Source: Rhodovulum steppense (GTDB lineage Bacteria; Pseudomonadota; Alphaproteobacteria; Rhodobacterales; Rhodobacteraceae). From it: a stretch of DNA of 64,000 nt. The DNA lies in assembly GCF_004339675.1 (NCBI RefSeq), contig NZ_SLVM01000008.1, positions 87,883 through 151,882 of the forward strand, read 5' to 3'. The notes under the pieces were generated by a model that saw nothing but the letters and a program-made list of their open reading frames with translations, had not been told where the DNA came from and searched no databases. Shown piece after piece: positions 38,302 to 48,542 of the stretch (within the stretch, counting starts at the first letter, position 1; the number at the start of each line of letters is the position of its first letter). The translations under genes were made by a program, and so were the position numbers.

Positions 38302-39141
38302 ATGAGCGCCATTGACGGGCTGCCGCCCCTGCGCGCGGTGATCGCGGCGCATGGGCTGTCGGCGAAGAAGGCGCTGGGGCAGAATTTCCTGCTGGATCTG
38401 AACCTGACCGCCAAGATCGCGCGGGCGGCGGGCGATCTGTCAGGGGCGGATGTGCTGGAGATCGGCCCCGGACCCGGCGGGCTGACCCGCGGGCTGCTGG
38501 CCGAGGGGGCGCGGCATGTGCTGGCGGTCGAGAAGGACGCGCGCTGCCTGCCCGCGCTGGCCGAGATCACGGCGGCCTGGCCGGGGCGGCTGACCGTGCT
38601 GAATGCCGATGCGCTGGAGATCGACCCGCTGGCGCATCTGCGCCCGCCGGTCAAGGTGGTGGCCAACCTGCCCTATAACGTGGGCACCGAATTGCTGGTG
38701 CGCTGGCTGACCCCGCCCGACTGGCCGCCCTTCTGGCAGAGCCTGACGCTGATGTTCCAGCGCGAGGTGGCCGAGCGGATCACCGCGCAGCCGGGGGGCA
38801 AGGCCTATGGGCGGCTTGCGATCCTGGCGCAGTGGCGTTGCGAGGCGCGGATCGTGATGCGCCTGCCGCCCGAGGCGTTCACGCCCGCGCCCAAGGTGGA
38901 ATCAGCGGTGGTGCATCTGACCGCCCTGCCCGCGCCGCGCTTTCCCGCCGATCCGGCCGTGCTGGAGCGGGTGGTGGCGGCCGCCTTCAACCAGCGGCGC
39001 AAGATGCTGCGGGCCAGCCTGAAGGGGCTGGCGCCCGATATCGAGGACCGGCTGCGCGCGGTCGGCATCGCGCCCACCGAGCGGGCCGAACAGGTTCCGA
39101 TCGAGGGGTTCTGCGCGCTGGCCCGGGCGCTGGCGGGCTAG
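38302..39141 (+). CDS. rsmA: 16S rRNA dimethyladenosine transferase RsmA (KsgA)
   Basis: 279 aa methyltransferase that dimethylates two adjacent adenosines near the 16S 3' end. LGQNFLLD, the SAM motif [10 protein letters not shown] and the catalytic NLPYNV are all present. ATG 38302 follows a GAGGGGGAC site 10 nt after the preceding stop. It ends the LPS-assembly operon and converges with the DUF4167 gene, leaving only 4 bp. Confidence 0.96.
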   Translation: MSAIDGLPPLRAVIAAHGLSAKKALGQNFLLDLNLTAKIARAAGDLSGADVLEIGPGPGGLTRGLLAEGARHVLAVEKDARCLPALAEITAAWPGRLTVLNADALEIDPLAHLRPPVKVVANLPYNVGTELLVRWLTPPDWPPFWQSLTLMFQREVAERITAQPGGKAYGRLAILAQWRCEARIVMRLPPEAFTPAPKVESAVVHLTALPAPRFPADPAVLERVVAAAFNQRRKMLRASLKGLAPDIEDRLRAVGIAPTERAEQVPIEGFCALARALAG

Positions 39142-39145
39142 CGGC

Positions 39146-39733
39146 CTATTCGGCCGCGGGCGCCTGCGCCTGGTCCGGGCTGTCGCCTTCCTCGCGGGGC
39201 TTGGGTGCCCGGGGACGGCGGGCGCGGCGCGGTTTCTCTGCCGGACGTTCCTCGGTCGCCCCGGAGGCGTCGGCGGGGCGTTCCTCGGGGGTCTCGACAA
39301 GGGTGCTTTCGCCATCGGTGTCGTCGAGGTCGATCACCTCGGCCATCTCGGCCATGCGCTGGCCGGTCTCGTCGGCCGTGCCGTCGCGGCGGGGCTGCTG
39401 CTCGCCCTCGGGGCGGTCGTCGGCGCGATCGTCGCGGCCACGCTCGCGGCCCTGCTGGGCCTCGTGCTGCTCGCGGCGGGCGTCCTGCTCGCGCATCGCC
39501 TCGCCCAGAAGCCTTGTGTAATGCTCGGCATGCTGCTGGAAGTTCTCGGCCGCGACGCGGTCATTCGAGAGCTGCGCATCGCGGGCAAGCTGGTTGTATT
39601 TCTCGATGATCTGCTGCGGTGTGCCGCGGACCTTGCCCTCGGGCCCGGAACTGTCGAAGACCCGGTTGACGATATTGCCCATCGAGCGCTGACGGTTCGA
39701 CTTGGAGCGCGAACGTGACTTGGATGGTCTCAT
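39146..39733 (-). CDS. DUF4167-domain protein, RNA-binding-like, function unknown
   Basis: 195 aa. The first 80 residues (SRSKSNRQRSMGNIVNRVFDSSGPEGK and the helix after it) match the alphaproteobacterial DUF4167 domain. The remaining 110 residues are a low-complexity Glu/Arg/Asp/Pro tail, likely disordered. ATG 39733 was chosen because the conserved domain begins there; the frame is open further upstream without family sequence. A highly basic start and acidic tail suggest nucleic-acid binding. It is downstream of prmC on the same strand. Confidence 0.8.
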   Translation of the reverse strand: MRPSKSRSRSKSNRQRSMGNIVNRVFDSSGPEGKVRGTPQQIIEKYNQLARDAQLSNDRVAAENFQQHAEHYTRLLGEAMREQDARREQHEAQQGRERGRDDRADDRPEGEQQPRRDGTADETGQRMAEMAEVIDLDDTDGESTLVETPEERPADASGATEERPAEKPRRARRPRAPKPREEGDSPDQAQAPAAE

Positions 39734-39934
39734 GCGATTTCTGGTTTCCAGCCTTGTATTGGCGTGATCGGGCGGGTGCAGCGCCGCGCGGGCGCCTTGG
39801 CCTCGTCCGTGTCCTGTCTGCCGACCTGTGTCTGGCTTGTGCAGTGCGGGAGCGCCGAACGGCTCGCTCCCGCGTCCCGTGCCTGCGCGGCCTGAGTAAG
39901 CACGCCACAAGCGCGCTGACAAGGGAAATCTACA

Positions 39935-39951
39935 CAAAACGCGGCGTTTTG
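39935..39951. repeat. 17-bp perfect palindrome in the prmC/DUF4167 spacer
   Basis: CAAAACGC-G-GCGTTTTG sits in the 253-bp spacer. The centre is too tight for a terminator loop, so an operator is possible. Nothing else of note was seen in the spacer. Confidence 0.5.
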
Positions 39952-39986
39952 GCGAGGAATGCGCGCGGCACGCAACGTCTGTTCCG

Positions 39987-40823
39987 TCACGCCCCCGGTG
40001 CCGCGGCGCGGGCCTCGACCGCACGGTCACGACCATCGAGATCGGCATGGATCGCGACGATTTCAAGCCCCGCCGCGCGCAGCAGGGCACAAACCACCGC
40101 GCCCTGGGTCGGTCCGATCTCGACGATCAGCCGCCCGCCCGGGTCCAGATGCGCCACGGCGCCGCGGGCAATGGCGCGATAGGCCGAAAGCCCGTCGCCC
40201 TCGTCGGTCAGGGCAGTGCGGGGTTCATGGGCCAGTTCAGGGGCGAGGCCGGGCATTTCCGAGGCCGCGATATAGGGCGGGTTCGACACGATCAGGTCGA
40301 ACCGCCCGCAAATGCCCCGGAACCAGTCGGCCTGCAGGAACGCGGCGCGTTCGATGCCCAGCGCCCGGGCATTGTCGCGCGCGACCGCGAGGGCGGGTTC
40401 GGAAATGTCTGCTCCGATACCTTTGGAATCGGGGCGCTCGGCCAGCAGGGTCAGCAATATGCAACCCGAGCCGGTGCCAAGGTCGAGCACGCGGCCAAAG
40501 GGCGCGGCCAGCGCCGCGGCGATCAGCGTTTCGGTTTCGGGGCGGGGGTCGAGCACGTCGGGGCAGACCCGGAAATCGCGGCCATAGAAGGCGCGGGTGC
40601 CGGTGATATGCGAGACGGGTTCGCGGGCGGCGCGGCGCGCGATTGCGGCCTCGAACCGGGCGGCGGCCTCGGGCGGCAGCGGGTCGGGCAGCACCAGCGT
40701 CAACCGCCCCGGCGCGATCCCCAGCGCATGCGCCAGCAGGCGGCGGGCGTCGCGGGGGGCATCGGGGATGCCGACCTCGCTCAGCGCCCGGACGGCCGCG
40801 GCCAGGGCCTGCTGCGCGGTCAT
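39987..40823 (-). CDS. prmC: Release-factor glutamine methyltransferase PrmC (HemK)
   Basis: 278 aa SAM-dependent enzyme that methylates the GGQ glutamine of release factors. An N-terminal helical domain precedes the Rossmann fold with [12 protein letters not shown] and the substrate motif NPPY at about residue 185. It overlaps the end of prfA by 4 bp, so the enzyme and its substrate are made from one transcript. Confidence 0.95.
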   Translation of the reverse strand: MTAQQALAAAVRALSEVGIPDAPRDARRLLAHALGIAPGRLTLVLPDPLPPEAAARFEAAIARRAAREPVSHITGTRAFYGRDFRVCPDVLDPRPETETLIAAALAAPFGRVLDLGTGSGCILLTLLAERPDSKGIGADISEPALAVARDNARALGIERAAFLQADWFRGICGRFDLIVSNPPYIAASEMPGLAPELAHEPRTALTDEGDGLSAYRAIARGAVAHLDPGGRLIVEIGPTQGAVVCALLRAAGLEIVAIHADLDGRDRAVEARAAAPGA

Positions 40824-41872
40824 CCCTCCATCTCGGCCAGCAGGCTGGCCTGGTCGTCGGCGATCAGCGCGTCGATCACCTCGTCCAGATCGCCCGCCAT
40901 GATCTGGTCCAGCCGGTAGAGCGTCAGGTTGATCCGATGATCGGTCATCCGGCCCTGCGGGAAGTTGTAGGTGCGGATGCGCTCGGACCGGTCGCCCGAG
41001 CCGACCTGCGATTTCCGCGTCGCGGCGCGTTCGTCGGCGGCCTTCTGGCGTTCCATGTCGTAAAGCCGCGCGCGCAGCACCGCCATGGCGATGGCGCGGT
41101 TCTGGTGCTGGGACTTTTCGGACGACGTGACCACGATCCCGGTGGGGATATGGGTGATCCGCACGGCGGAATCGGTGGTGTTGACATGCTGGCCCCCTGC
41201 CCCGCTGGCGCGCATCGTGTCGATGCGGATATCGGTGGCGGGAATGTCGATATCGACCTCCTCGGCCTCGGGCAGGACGGCGACGGTGGCGGCCGAAGTA
41301 TGGATGCGCCCGCCAGATTCCGTCTCGGGCACGCGCTGGACGCGGTGAACGCCCGATTCGTATTTCAGCCGGGCAAAGACCCCCTCGCCCTGCACATTGG
41401 CCACGACTTCGCGGATACCGCCCAGTTCGGTCTGGGATTCCTCGAGGATGGTGAATTTCCAGCCCTTCGCCTCGGCGTAACGCTGATACATCCGCAGCAG
41501 GTCACCGGCGAACAGCGCCGCTTCCTCGCCCCCCGTTCCGGGGCGGATCTCGACGATGGCGGGGCGGGCGTCGGCGGCGTCCTTCGGCAACAGCGCGAGG
41601 CGCAGGGCCTGTTCCATGTCGGGCAGGCGGGCGCGCAGCATGGGCAATTCGTCCTCGGCCAGCGCGCGCATCTCGGGGTCGGTCAGCATGGCCTCGGCCT
41701 GGGCGATCTCTTCCAGCAGGTGGCGATAGACGGCGATCTGCTCGGCCACCGGCTTCAGCTCGGCATATTCGCGGCCCACCTGCGCGAAGTCACCCCCCGC
41801 ACCTTCTGCGAGTCGGGCTTCGAGGAATTCGAAGCGGCGGGTGATCTGGTCGAGTTTGTCGCGGGGAACCAT
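40820..41872 (-). CDS. prfA: Peptide chain release factor 1
   Basis: 350 aa RF1. The peptidyl-tRNA hydrolysis motif GGQ is in [17 protein letters not shown]. The stop-codon recognition region reads [20 protein letters not shown], the RF1-type P-x-T tripeptide with Glu in the middle. It terminates translation at UAA and UAG. First gene of prfA-prmC. Confidence 0.97.
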   Translation of the reverse strand: MVPRDKLDQITRRFEFLEARLAEGAGGDFAQVGREYAELKPVAEQIAVYRHLLEEIAQAEAMLTDPEMRALAEDELPMLRARLPDMEQALRLALLPKDAADARPAIVEIRPGTGGEEAALFAGDLLRMYQRYAEAKGWKFTILEESQTELGGIREVVANVQGEGVFARLKYESGVHRVQRVPETESGGRIHTSAATVAVLPEAEEVDIDIPATDIRIDTMRASGAGGQHVNTTDSAVRITHIPTGIVVTSSEKSQHQNRAIAMAVLRARLYDMERQKAADERAATRKSQVGSGDRSERIRTYNFPQGRMTDHRINLTLYRLDQIMAGDLDEVIDALIADDQASLLAEMEG

Positions 41873-41902
41873 GCCGCTCTGTCGCCCGAAGCCGGGGCGC
41901 GG

Positions 41903-42373
41903 TCAAGACCCGAGCCGGGCGCGCAACTGCTCTTGCCAGCGGGCGAGCCGCGCCGCGTTCACGCCCAGATCGGACTGCCCGAAACGCGAGCGCGAGAACG
42001 CCGCCCAGGTCGCGCCATCGTCCTTCGGCAGGGCCCGGATCGAGATGTAGTCGGGAAAGCCCATGATCCGCGAACGCTGGACATAGGTCATCCACAGCTC
42101 CTCGGGGCTGCCCGCGATGCGGCTGGTGTTCGGCTCGGCCAGGGCCATCTCGTCGATCGCGCGGGCCAGGTCCTCGGGGCTGACGGCATAGGCGGGGGCG
42201 GTGCGGTCGCCGGTTTCGGGGCGGACGAGGATCGCGTTGGGGGTGCCCGGTTTCTCGGCCGTCAGCGGATCGACATGCCAGACGGCCGGATCGTCCGCCA
42301 CCTTGCGGAAATAGACCGCGCCCGCGGCCGAGGCCAGCAGAAGGGCAACGACGAGATAGATGAGGATTTTCAT
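41903..42373 (-). CDS. DUF1499 family protein, membrane-anchored
   Basis: 156 aa. The N-terminus is a single hydrophobic segment (LIYLVVALLLASAAGAVYF), either an anchor or an uncleaved signal. The rest is a DUF1499 domain, recognised by the C-terminal RSRFGQSDLGVNAARL phrase. The function of the family is not established. The start overlaps the speB stop by 4 bp, indicating coexpression with agmatinase. Confidence 0.8.
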   Translation of the reverse strand: MKILIYLVVALLLASAAGAVYFRKVADDPAVWHVDPLTAEKPGTPNAILVRPETGDRTAPAYAVSPEDLARAIDEMALAEPNTSRIAGSPEELWMTYVQRSRIMGFPDYISIRALPKDDGATWAAFSRSRFGQSDLGVNAARLARWQEQLRARLGS

Positions 42374-43350
42374 TGGCCTGCTCCGTTGTCTTGACGTCTG
42401 TTCCAGGCCCAGAGGCAGATCAGTTCGACCGCCACATGGGCGCCTGCGACCGCGGTGATGCCCGAGGGATCGAAGGGCGGCGAGACCTCGACCACGTCGC
42501 CGCCGACCATGTTCAGGCCCGCGAGCCCGCGCAGCATCGCCGCGGCCTGCGCACTCGTCAGCCCGCCCCAGACCGGCGTGCCGGTGCCGGGCGCGAAGGC
42601 CGGGTCCAGCGCGTCGATGTCGAAGCTGACATAGGCGGGCGCGTCCCCCACCACCTGACGGATGCGGGCGACCGTCGCGGCCGGGCCGTTTTCATGGACG
42701 AAGGGCGCATCCAGAACCGTGATTCCCATCGGGTCGGGATTGTCGGTGCGGATGCCCACCTGCACCGACCGCGCGGGGTCGATCAGCCCCTCGCGCACCG
42801 CCTTGCGGAACATCGTGCCATGGTCGATCCGCTGCGGGCCGCCATCCTCCCAGGTGTCGGAATGGGCGTCGAACTGGACCAGCGCCAGCGGACCGTGGCG
42901 GGCGGCATGCGCGCGCAGGATCGGCAGCGAGATCGAATGATCGCCGCCCAGCGCGATGCAAGCCGCACCGGCGTCGAGGATGCAAGCAATATGGGCCTGA
43001 AGCACGGCGGGAAACTCGGAGACGGTCGCGTAGTCGAAGGCCAGATCGCCGTAATCGACGATATCGAACGCCTCCAGCGGGTTGAAGCCCCAGCCATAGG
43101 GCGCGTCGCAGGCCTGAAGCGCGCTGGCCTCGCGGATCGCGCGCGGCCCCAGCCGGGTGCCGGGCCGGTTGGTCACCGCCTGATCGAAGGGGATGCCGGT
43201 CACCGCCAGATCGACGCCCGTCAGATCCTTGGTCAGCGTGCGCCGCAGGAACGAGGTCACGCCGCCAAAGGCGTTTTCATAGGAGAGCCCCCGGTGCCCC
43301 GGCCGCGTGATCGCGGTGTCCACCTGCCGTTTCGCGTCTTCGAGTGCCAT
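42370..43350 (-). CDS. speB: Agmatinase/ureohydrolase
   Basis: 326 aa arginase-superfamily enzyme with the binuclear manganese motifs GGDHSI, DAHSD and SFDIDALDP. The last, with GTGTPVWGG, favours agmatinase (agmatine to putrescine plus urea) over arginase, though guanidino-acid hydrolases share these features. Translation probably begins at ATG 43350. It is divergent from mazG with 116 bp between starts. Confidence 0.88.
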   Translation of the reverse strand: MALEDAKRQVDTAITRPGHRGLSYENAFGGVTSFLRRTLTKDLTGVDLAVTGIPFDQAVTNRPGTRLGPRAIREASALQACDAPYGWGFNPLEAFDIVDYGDLAFDYATVSEFPAVLQAHIACILDAGAACIALGGDHSISLPILRAHAARHGPLALVQFDAHSDTWEDGGPQRIDHGTMFRKAVREGLIDPARSVQVGIRTDNPDPMGITVLDAPFVHENGPAATVARIRQVVGDAPAYVSFDIDALDPAFAPGTGTPVWGGLTSAQAAAMLRGLAGLNMVGGDVVEVSPPFDPSGITAVAGAHVAVELICLWAWNRRQDNGAGQ

Positions 43351-43466
43351 GTCGCCTCCGTTCGGGGGCCACGATACTGCCCTGCGCGCCCCTTGCCAGC
43401 CCTGCCTTTACATCCGGGCGCGCATTTGCCCAACTCCCTGCGCACGCCCCCAGCCGGAGATTGCCG

Positions 43467-44294
43467 ATGAGCCCCGAAGAATCCGACGCCCTTGTGCATG
43501 ACCCGCAGGGCGGCATGCCCCGGCTGATCGAGATCATGCGCCGGTTGCGCGACCCCGAAACGGGCTGTCCCTGGGATATCGAGCAGGATTTCGCGTCCAT
43601 CGCGCCCTACACGATCGAAGAGGCCTATGAGGTCGCCGACGCCATCGCCCGCGAGGCATGGGGCGAGCTGGAGGGCGAACTGGGCGATCTGCTGTTGCAG
43701 ACCGTCTATCACACCCAGATGGGGGCCGAGGCCGGGCTGTTCGACTTCGAGTCCGTGGCCAATGCGATCGCCGACAAGATGGTGGCGCGCCATCCGCATG
43801 TCTTCGGCGAGGAAAGCCGCGAGAAGTCGGCCGAACAGCAGACCCGCGACTGGGAGGCGATCAAGGCGGCCGAGCGCGCGAAGAAGGCTGCGCATGGGGT
43901 GCTGGACGATGTGGCGCTGGCCCTGCCCGCGCTGACCCGCGCGGTCAAGTTGCAGAAGCGCGCGGCACGGGTGGGATTCGACTGGCCCGAGATCGGGCAG
44001 GTCGTCGACAAGATCGTCGAGGAGGCCCACGAACTGGCCGAGGCGCGGGCGAGCATGACCGAGGCCGAGGTGTTCGAGGAATTCGGCGACATGCTGTTCG
44101 CCATCGCCAATCTGGCGCGTCACCTGAACCTCGACCCCGAGGAGGCGCTGCGCGCGACGAATGCGAAATTCACACGCCGCTTCACTGCGGTGGAGGCCGC
44201 ACTTCGGGAAAGGGGCAAGCGGCCCGAGGACTCGGATCTGGCCGAAATGGATGCGCTGTGGGAGGCGGCGAAGGCGGCCGAGCGGGCGTCCTGA
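43467..44294 (+). CDS. mazG: Nucleoside triphosphate pyrophosphohydrolase MazG
   Basis: 275 aa with two MazG repeats. The first has IEEAYEVADAI and ELEGELGDLL (about residues 50-75); the second has EEAHELAEA and FEEFGDMLFA (about residues 190-220). It hydrolyses noncanonical or excess NTPs. ATG 43467 was chosen because the family sequence CPWDIEQDF begins soon after; the upstream in-frame extension lies in the speB promoter area. Confidence 0.94.
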   Translation: MSPEESDALVHDPQGGMPRLIEIMRRLRDPETGCPWDIEQDFASIAPYTIEEAYEVADAIAREAWGELEGELGDLLLQTVYHTQMGAEAGLFDFESVANAIADKMVARHPHVFGEESREKSAEQQTRDWEAIKAAERAKKAAHGVLDDVALALPALTRAVKLQKRAARVGFDWPEIGQVVDKIVEEAHELAEARASMTEAEVFEEFGDMLFAIANLARHLNLDPEEALRATNAKFTRRFTAVEAALRERGKRPEDSDLAEMDALWEAAKAAERAS

Positions 44295-44313
44295 GCGGCG
44301 GGCGGCCCTGTTA

Positions 44314-44363
44314 TCCGACAGAAACAATCATGTATTGACCTGACATTTTTTGTCGGATTTAAC
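44314..44363 (+). promoter_or_regulatory. Promoter and inverted-repeat operator of the iron-binding protein gene
   Basis: TTGACC (44335-44340) and TTTAAC (44358-44363) are 17 bp apart, a good sigma-70 layout. CTGACA-N5-TGTCGG lies in the spacer, and a second arm, TCCGACA at 44314, can pair with TGTCGGA at 44351. An iron-responsive repressor site is plausible, but the regulator is unknown. Confidence 0.5.
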
Positions 44364-44398
44364 GGGAGCACGGGATCCGCCAAAGGACAGGAGATACC

Positions 44399-45406
44399 AT
44401 GACTTTCCGCACCGCCCTGATGGCCAGCGTCGCCGCTGCCACGCTGGCCCCGGCCGCCCAGGCCGACGTGAACATCTATTCCTACCGCCAGCCCGAACTG
44501 ATCCAGCCGCTGCTGGACGCCTTTACCGCCGAGACCGGGATCGCGACCAATGTGGCCTTTCTGGACAAGGGTCTGGTCGAACGGCTTCAGGCCGAGGGCG
44601 CGCGCAGCCCGGCCGACATCATCCTGACCGTCGATATCGCGCGGCTGTCCGAGGCGGTCGCCGCCGGTGTGACGCAGCCCGTCGAGAGCGAGGCGCTGGC
44701 CGCCGGTATCCCCGAAGCCTTTCGCGACCCCGACAACCACTGGTTCGGCGTGACCACCCGGGCGCGGATCGTCTATGCGTCCAAGGACCGTGTCGATCCG
44801 TCCGAGGTGACCACCTACGAGGATCTGGCCGATCCGAAATGGAAGGGGCGGATCTGCACCCGGTCGGGCACGCATGACTACAACCTCGCCCTGTTGTCGG
44901 CGGTGATCCACCACCACGGCGAAGAGGCCGCCAGGACATGGCTGGAAGGCGTCAAGGCCAACCTTGCCCGCAAGCCCGAGGGCAATGACCGTGCGCAGGT
45001 CAAGTCGATCTGGGCCGGGCAATGCGACATCAGCCTCGGCAACACCTATTACATGGGCCAGATGGTCGCCGACCCGGAACAGAAGGACTGGGCGAATGCG
45101 GTCAACGTGCTGTTCCCGGCCTTCGAGAATGGCGGCACCCATGTGAACGTCTCAGGCGTGGCGATGACCAAGGCGGCGCCGAACCGGGACGAGGCGTTGA
45201 AATTCATGGAATTCCTCGCCTCGCCCCAGGCGCAGGAAATCTATGCCTCTGTGGTCAACGAATACCCCGTCGGCCCCGGCACGGAACCCTCGGAGCTGGT
45301 GGCAAGCTGGGGCGAATTCACTCCCGACGAGGTGAACCTGATGGATCTGGCCAAGCTTCGGCCGGTGGCGCTGCGCCTGATGGAAGAGGTCGATTTCGAC
45401 GGCTGA
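44399..45406 (+). CDS. Periplasmic Fe(III)-binding protein (FbpA/FutA-like), orphan
   Basis: 335 aa class II periplasmic binding protein. A signal peptide ends at AQA, residues 19-21. An N-terminal tyrosine (NIYSYRQ) and the adjacent pair in GNTYYMG are the expected ferric-iron ligands. Normally it feeds an FbpB/FbpC permease and ATPase, but none is encoded here: a terminator-like hairpin follows and the next gene is a nucleoside hydrolase. It may work with a transporter elsewhere. Confidence 0.88.
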   Translation: MTFRTALMASVAAATLAPAAQADVNIYSYRQPELIQPLLDAFTAETGIATNVAFLDKGLVERLQAEGARSPADIILTVDIARLSEAVAAGVTQPVESEALAAGIPEAFRDPDNHWFGVTTRARIVYASKDRVDPSEVTTYEDLADPKWKGRICTRSGTHDYNLALLSAVIHHHGEEAARTWLEGVKANLARKPEGNDRAQVKSIWAGQCDISLGNTYYMGQMVADPEQKDWANAVNVLFPAFENGGTHVNVSGVAMTKAAPNRDEALKFMEFLASPQAQEIYASVVNEYPVGPGTEPSELVASWGEFTPDEVNLMDLAKLRPVALRLMEEVDFDG

Positions 45407-45421
45407 CCCCGGTCAACCAGC

Positions 45422-45453
45422 GCCGCGGCCCCCCTGTCGGGTGGGGCCGCGGC
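45422..45453 (+). terminator. Hairpin after the iron-binding protein gene
   Basis: A perfect 11-bp stem, GCCGCGGCCCC with GGGGCCGCGGC, closes a 10-nt loop 15 nt after the stop codon. There is no T run. It supports a monocistronic transcript. Confidence 0.6.
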
Positions 45454-45523
45454 CGCGGCGCGGGCGCTTTACTTCCCTGCGTGCCCGCGCCAGTCTCCGC
45501 CCCGGATGGCCCCGGAGACCCCC

Positions 45524-46462
45524 ATGCAGCGCAAGATCATCATCGACACCGATCCCGGCCAGGACGACGCCGTGGCGATCCTGCTGGCGCTGGCCAGCCC
45601 GGACGAGCTGGACGTCCTTGGGATCACCGCGGTTGCGGGCAATGTGCCGCTGGCGCTGACCCAGAAGAATGCGCGCATCGTCTGCGAACTGGCGGGGCGT
45701 CCGGATGTGCCGGTCTTTGCCGGCTGCGACCGGCCGCTGAAGCGTGCGCTGGTCACGGCCGAGCATGTCCATGGCAAGACCGGGCTGGACGGGCCGGTTC
45801 TGCCCGACCCCTTGATGCCCTTGCAGGACGCCCACGCGGTCGAGTTCCTCATCCAGACGCTGCGCCGCGAACCGGCGGAAAGCGTGACGCTCTGCCCGCT
45901 GGGGCCGCTGACGAATATCGCGACCGCGATGCAGGCCGCGCCCGAGATCGTGCCGCGGATCGCGCAGATCGTGCTGATGGGCGGCGCCTATTTCGAGGTC
46001 GGCAACATCACCCCCGCGGCCGAGTTCAACATCCATGTCGATCCCGAAGCTGCTGAAATCGTGTTCGGTTCAGGCGTGCCGCTGACCGTGATGCCGCTGG
46101 ACGTGACGCACAAGGCGCTGGTGACGCAGGCGCGCAATGCGGCGTTCCGGGGGCTTGGAACGCGGGTGGGCGTCGCGGTGGCCGAGATGACCGATTTCTT
46201 CGAACGCTTCGACAAGGCGAAATACGGCTCGGACGGCGCGCCGCTGCACGATCCCTGCGTGACGGCCTTTCTGCTGCGCCCCGACCTGTTCTCGGGCCGT
46301 CACGTCAATGTCGAGATCGAGACCGAGGGGCGCTTCACCGCCGGGATGACGGTGGCGGACTGGTGGGGCGTGACCGGCAGGGCGCCGAACGCGATGTTCA
46401 TGGGCGATCTGGACGCGGACGGGTTCTTTGCGCTGCTGACGGAACGGCTCGGGCGGTTGTGA
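45524..46462 (+). CDS. Inosine-uridine-type nucleoside hydrolase
   Basis: 312 aa. The calcium-binding signature [14 protein letters not shown] is at the N-terminus, and [13 protein letters not shown] and the C-terminal DPCVTAF motifs are typical. It splits ribonucleosides into base and ribose; specificity cannot be read. ATG 45524 follows GGAGACC, which favours it over ATG 45506. Confidence 0.92.
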   Translation: MQRKIIIDTDPGQDDAVAILLALASPDELDVLGITAVAGNVPLALTQKNARIVCELAGRPDVPVFAGCDRPLKRALVTAEHVHGKTGLDGPVLPDPLMPLQDAHAVEFLIQTLRREPAESVTLCPLGPLTNIATAMQAAPEIVPRIAQIVLMGGAYFEVGNITPAAEFNIHVDPEAAEIVFGSGVPLTVMPLDVTHKALVTQARNAAFRGLGTRVGVAVAEMTDFFERFDKAKYGSDGAPLHDPCVTAFLLRPDLFSGRHVNVEIETEGRFTAGMTVADWWGVTGRAPNAMFMGDLDADGFFALLTERLGRL

Positions 46463-46523
46463 CGGGTGCCGCCGTGCTGAACGAGGCAAGTGGAAAATCC
46501 CGGCCTTGCGCTATGTTCAGCGC

Positions 46524-47960
46524 ATGGCCCTGACGATCCGCTTCGACAATTCCTATGCCCGCCTGCCCGACCGGTTTTTCGTGCGGCAGGCCCCCGTCCC
46601 GGTGCGCGCGCCGCGGCTGGTTATGCTGAACGCGCCGCTGGCGGCCGAGCTGGACCTGGATGCCAGGGCGCTGGCCGCCGAAGGCGTGGAGATGCTGGCC
46701 GGAAACCGCCTGCCCGAGGGGACCGAGCCGCTGGCGCAGGCCTATGCCGGGCACCAGTTCGGGGGCTTCGTGCCGCAACTGGGCGACGGGCGGGCGATCC
46801 TTCTGGGCGAGGTGGTGGCCCCCGACGGGCGGCGGTTCGATCTGCAACTCAAGGGCGCGGGGCGCACGGCGTTCTCGCGGATGGGCGACGGGCGGGCCTG
46901 GCTGGGGCCGGTGCTGCGCGAATATGTCGTGTCCGAGGCGATGCATGCGCTGGGCATTCCGACCACGCGGGCGCTGGCCGCCGTGACGACGGGCGAGGAC
47001 GTGATCCGCGAGGCGATCCTGCCCGGCGCCGTGCTGGCCCGCGTGGCCGCCAGCCATATCCGCGTCGGCACCTTCCAGTTCTTCGCCGCCCGCCGCGATA
47101 CCGAGGCGCTGCGCCTGCTGGCAGACCACGCCATCGCGCGGCACTACCCGCAAGCGGGCGGACCGCTCGATCTGTTGCGCGCGGTGATCGCGGCGCAGGC
47201 CCGGCTGGTGGCGCAGTGGATGGGGGTGGGGTTCATCCACGGCGTGATGAACACCGACAATACCGCGATCTCGGGCGAGACCATCGACTATGGCCCCTGC
47301 GCCTTCATGGAGGGCTATCACCCGGACACGGTGTTCAGCTCGATCGACGCCCATGGCCGCTATGCCTATGCGCGGCAGGCCGATATTGCCGCCTGGAACC
47401 TCGCACAACTGGCCTCGGCGCTGCTGCCGCTGATCGACCCGGACGAAGAGCGGGCGATTGCGCGGGCGACCGAGGCGATCGGGGCCTTTCCGGCGCATTT
47501 CCGCGAGGAATGGCTTTCGGTGTTCCGCCCCAAGATCGGGCTTGCGACGGCGGAGGATGGCGATGCCGAGCTGATCCATCGGCTGCTGGACCTGATGGCG
47601 GCGGAGCGGGCGGATTTCACCAACACGTTCCGCGACCTGTCCGGGGGCCGGGCGGGGGCCGGGCTGAAGAACCGAGACGGTTTCGACGGCTGGGCCACGG
47701 ACTGGCGCGCGCGGCTGGGGCGCGAGGGGGTGACGCAGACGGTCGCCACCGAACGGATGCGGGCGGCGAACCCGGCCTATATCCCGCGCAATCACCGGGT
47801 CGAGCAGGTCATCGCGGCGGCCGTCGGGGGCGATTTCGCACCCTTCGAGCGGCTGGTCGCGATCACCGCGCGGCCCTTCGACGACCAGCCGGAGCATGCC
47901 GATTTCCGCGCCCCGCCCGCCGCGCATGAACAGGTCCGCCGGACCTTTTGCGGCACCTGA
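46524..47960 (+). CDS. selO: SelO/YdiU protein adenylyltransferase
   Basis: 478 aa pseudokinase-fold protein that transfers AMP to proteins in characterised homologues. Family motifs include [42 protein letters not shown] and the C-terminal FCGT. The near-terminal residue that is selenocysteine in eukaryotic SelO is a normal cysteine here. ATG 46524 ([11 protein letters not shown]) starts at the conserved N-terminus. Confidence 0.94.
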   Translation: MALTIRFDNSYARLPDRFFVRQAPVPVRAPRLVMLNAPLAAELDLDARALAAEGVEMLAGNRLPEGTEPLAQAYAGHQFGGFVPQLGDGRAILLGEVVAPDGRRFDLQLKGAGRTAFSRMGDGRAWLGPVLREYVVSEAMHALGIPTTRALAAVTTGEDVIREAILPGAVLARVAASHIRVGTFQFFAARRDTEALRLLADHAIARHYPQAGGPLDLLRAVIAAQARLVAQWMGVGFIHGVMNTDNTAISGETIDYGPCAFMEGYHPDTVFSSIDAHGRYAYARQADIAAWNLAQLASALLPLIDPDEERAIARATEAIGAFPAHFREEWLSVFRPKIGLATAEDGDAELIHRLLDLMAAERADFTNTFRDLSGGRAGAGLKNRDGFDGWATDWRARLGREGVTQTVATERMRAANPAYIPRNHRVEQVIAAAVGGDFAPFERLVAITARPFDDQPEHADFRAPPAAHEQVRRTFCGT

Positions 47961-48062
47961 GCGCGAACGGCGCGGGCCGCCCGCCGCGCGCATGGCGTTT
48001 TCCTTCTGGCGGGACAGGGCGCAATCGCCTAGAAAATCGCCCATCATGGGAAACGAGGCGCC

Positions 48063-48476
48063 ATGACCGACACCATCGAAACCCGCGCCGAGGCCAGGGG
48101 CCTGCGCATGACCGATCAGCGCCGGGTGGTGGCGCGGGTGCTTGAGGCCAGCGAAGATCATCCGGATGTCGAGGAACTGTATTCCCGCGCCAGCGATGTC
48201 GATCCGCGCATCTCGCTGGCGACGGTCTATCGCACGGTCAAGCTGTTCGAGGAATCGGGGATCATCGAGCGGCTGGAATTCGGCGACGGGCGCGCGCGCT
48301 ACGAGGATGCCGAGCGCGACCATCACGACCATCTGATCGACCTGAACACCGGCGCGGTGATCGAGTTCTGCGACCCCGAGATCGAAGCCTTGCAGGAGCG
48401 CATCGCGGAAAAGCTGGGCTACCGGCTGAAGGGCCACCGGCTGGAGCTTTACGGCGTGCCGGTCCGCAAGGGCTGA
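48063..48476 (+). CDS. fur: Fur-family metalloregulator (Fur/Mur)
   Basis: 137 aa. A winged helix in residues 1-85 (RMTDQRRVVARVLEASEDHPDVEELY, ISLATVYRTVKLFEE) is followed by the metal-binding dimer domain with DHHDHLID. It lacks the C-terminal CxxC pairs of zinc-structured Fur proteins, as in alphaproteobacterial Fur/Mur, which often responds to manganese as well as iron. It could control the iron-binding protein gene 3.6 kb upstream, but no direct evidence is seen. Confidence 0.88.
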   Translation: MTDTIETRAEARGLRMTDQRRVVARVLEASEDHPDVEELYSRASDVDPRISLATVYRTVKLFEESGIIERLEFGDGRARYEDAERDHHDHLIDLNTGAVIEFCDPEIEALQERIAEKLGYRLKGHRLELYGVPVRKG

Positions 48477-48542
48477 GCCCCCTTCCCTCTGGCCCCTGCG
48501 CGGGGTAAGCGGGGGCGGACACCCCCGACCGGATATTCCCCG

